Shown here: one piece after another, positions 5,549 through 5,917 of the stretch
Layout of the letters: the number at the start of each line of letters is the position of its first letter
Position numbering within the stretch: the first letter of the stretch is position 1
Notes under the pieces: generated by a model
Told to the model about the DNA's origin: nothing
What the model saw: only the letters and a program-made list of their open reading frames with translations
Databases searched by the model: none
Translations under genes and position numbers: made by a program
From: Deltaproteobacteria bacterium
GTDB lineage: Bacteria > Desulfobacterota > B13-G15
Direction of reading: 5' to 3'
NCBI GenBank assembly: GCA_003646585.1
Contig: QMLA01000072.1
Span: 1 to 5,917, forward strand
Length of the DNA stretch: 5,917 nucleotides

Positions 5549-5917
5549 TCACCCTCCAAAATAGGGTCGCATTTTCGTTGCGAGGGCTTCGGGCAAAACC
5601 CCAACTACGGGCTGTTCCTGAAGGACAGGGAAGGCGTGCATATCGCTGGTACCCCACGGGTTGAGTATTCTCCTCACCACGGCCCTGCCGTGAACCCAGA
5701 AGGCCCCCCTTGGAGCCCTTGTGCCGCCGTAAATCACCAGGTTAAAGCTGTAAACCCCGTGATCCCTCCAGTAAGAAAGGAGACACCCCAGGCCCCTGGT
5801 GAGGGCTTTAAAGGTGTCTTCCTCCACATCCATGAAGTTCTCTATCCCGGGAAGGACAAACAACACCTCCGAGGGCCCCTTGGGAGCGAAAGCCAGAAAC
5901 CAGGGGATCCCATCGAC
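5549..5917 (-). CDS. C-terminal part of a probable GalT/HIT-superfamily nucleotidyltransferase, partial
   Basis: The frame is open from the right window edge to a TGA at 5551-5549, giving 122 visible residues. It begins VDGIPWFLAFAPKGPSEV. Later segments are TFKALTRGLGCLLSYWRDHG, YSFNLVIYGG, AFWVHGRAVVRR, GTSDMHAFPVLQEQPVV and LPEALATKMRPYF. The FNLVIY strand, WVHGR strand and the closing E-P-V-V, then LPE.LA..MR pattern resemble the C-terminal half of galactose-1-phosphate uridylyltransferase-like HIT-superfamily proteins. This is recognition by pattern; the catalytic histidine motif would lie outside the window. A GTG at 5866 is in frame but is not a credible start, because the open frame and matching sequence continue upstream of it. 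The gene ends 2 bases before the SagB-like start, so the two are probably co-transcribed. The substrate cannot be judged from this part. Confidence 0.7.
   Translation of the reverse strand, partial: VDGIPWFLAFAPKGPSEVLFVLPGIENFMDVEEDTFKALTRGLGCLLSYWRDHGVYSFNLVIYGGTRAPRGAFWVHGRAVVRRILNPWGTSDMHAFPVLQEQPVVGVLPEALATKMRPYFGG
5553..5557 (-). promoter_or_regulatory. Ribosome binding site of the SagB-like gene
   Basis: GGAGG on the minus strand, 6 bases before the ATG at 5546, encoded in the last codons of the upstream gene. It decides against the longer reading frame that begins at 5657. Confidence 0.7.

Noticed and set aside
5547..5657. N-terminal 37-codon extension of the SagB-like gene
   Set aside because: It overlaps the upstream GalT/HIT-like coding sequence, lacks nitroreductase features, and the ATG at 5546 has a well-placed GGAGG.
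5864..5866. GTG as the start of a separate 105-residue protein
   Set aside because: The same frame is open to the window edge with plausible protein sequence upstream, so the gene is better read as truncated by the window.
660..5917. Defence island, toxin-antitoxin pair, CRISPR array or mobile element
   Set aside because: No repeats, transposase, integrase, small paired genes or defence domains are visible; all genes fit conserved metabolic, chaperone or regulatory families.

Overview
The window is one collinear block of eight genes, all on the minus strand, so it reads from position 5917 down to position 1. Six genes are complete and the two at the edges are cut. Coding density is close to total. 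The two longest gaps are about 50 bases, and most neighbours overlap by 4 to 11 bases or sit 2 bases apart. The DNA is GC-rich by eye, with many AGG arginine codons. It carries a CarD regulator, a SagB-type nitroreductase, a THEP1-family NTPase, an SPL-family radical SAM protein and a PP-loop/NFACT-R protein. This suggests a bacterium, most likely of the Desulfobacterota (former Deltaproteobacteria) or a neighbouring deep lineage, possibly thermophilic. The assignment is inference from gene content; no marker gene settles it.

Upstream block (5917 to 1733), in transcription order: the C-terminal end of a probable GalT/HIT-superfamily nucleotidyltransferase; a 199-residue SagB-like FMN oxidoreductase; a THEP1 NTPase; a small J-domain co-chaperone lacking the DnaJ zinc finger; a spore-photoproduct-lyase-like radical SAM enzyme; and a PP-loop sulfurtransferase-like enzyme with an NFACT-R-like RNA-binding tail. 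Every junction is overlapping or 2 bases apart, and clear Shine-Dalgarno sites lie inside the preceding reading frames. These genes therefore look co-transcribed and in part translationally coupled. Two of them point to nucleic-acid chemistry: the radical SAM protein and the PP-loop protein, which overlap by 7 bases.

Downstream block (1732 to 1): a 47-base gap holds a plausible sigma70-type promoter whose predicted start falls on the next gene's ATG. Next come a lipoprotein with an LpoB/TolB-N-like middle and a FlgT-like C-terminal domain, a CarD/CdnL RNA polymerase regulator coupled to it by a 4-base overlap, and the first 38 codons of a membrane protein. That last gene is probably the PIN/TRAM protein that often follows carD.

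Nothing here is a CRISPR array, transposon, phage module, tRNA or rRNA. The observations most worth following are the SPL-like protein whose hydrogen-donor cysteine position holds Glu, its coupling to the NFACT-R/PP-loop protein, the reduced J-protein, and the possible leaderless promoter.
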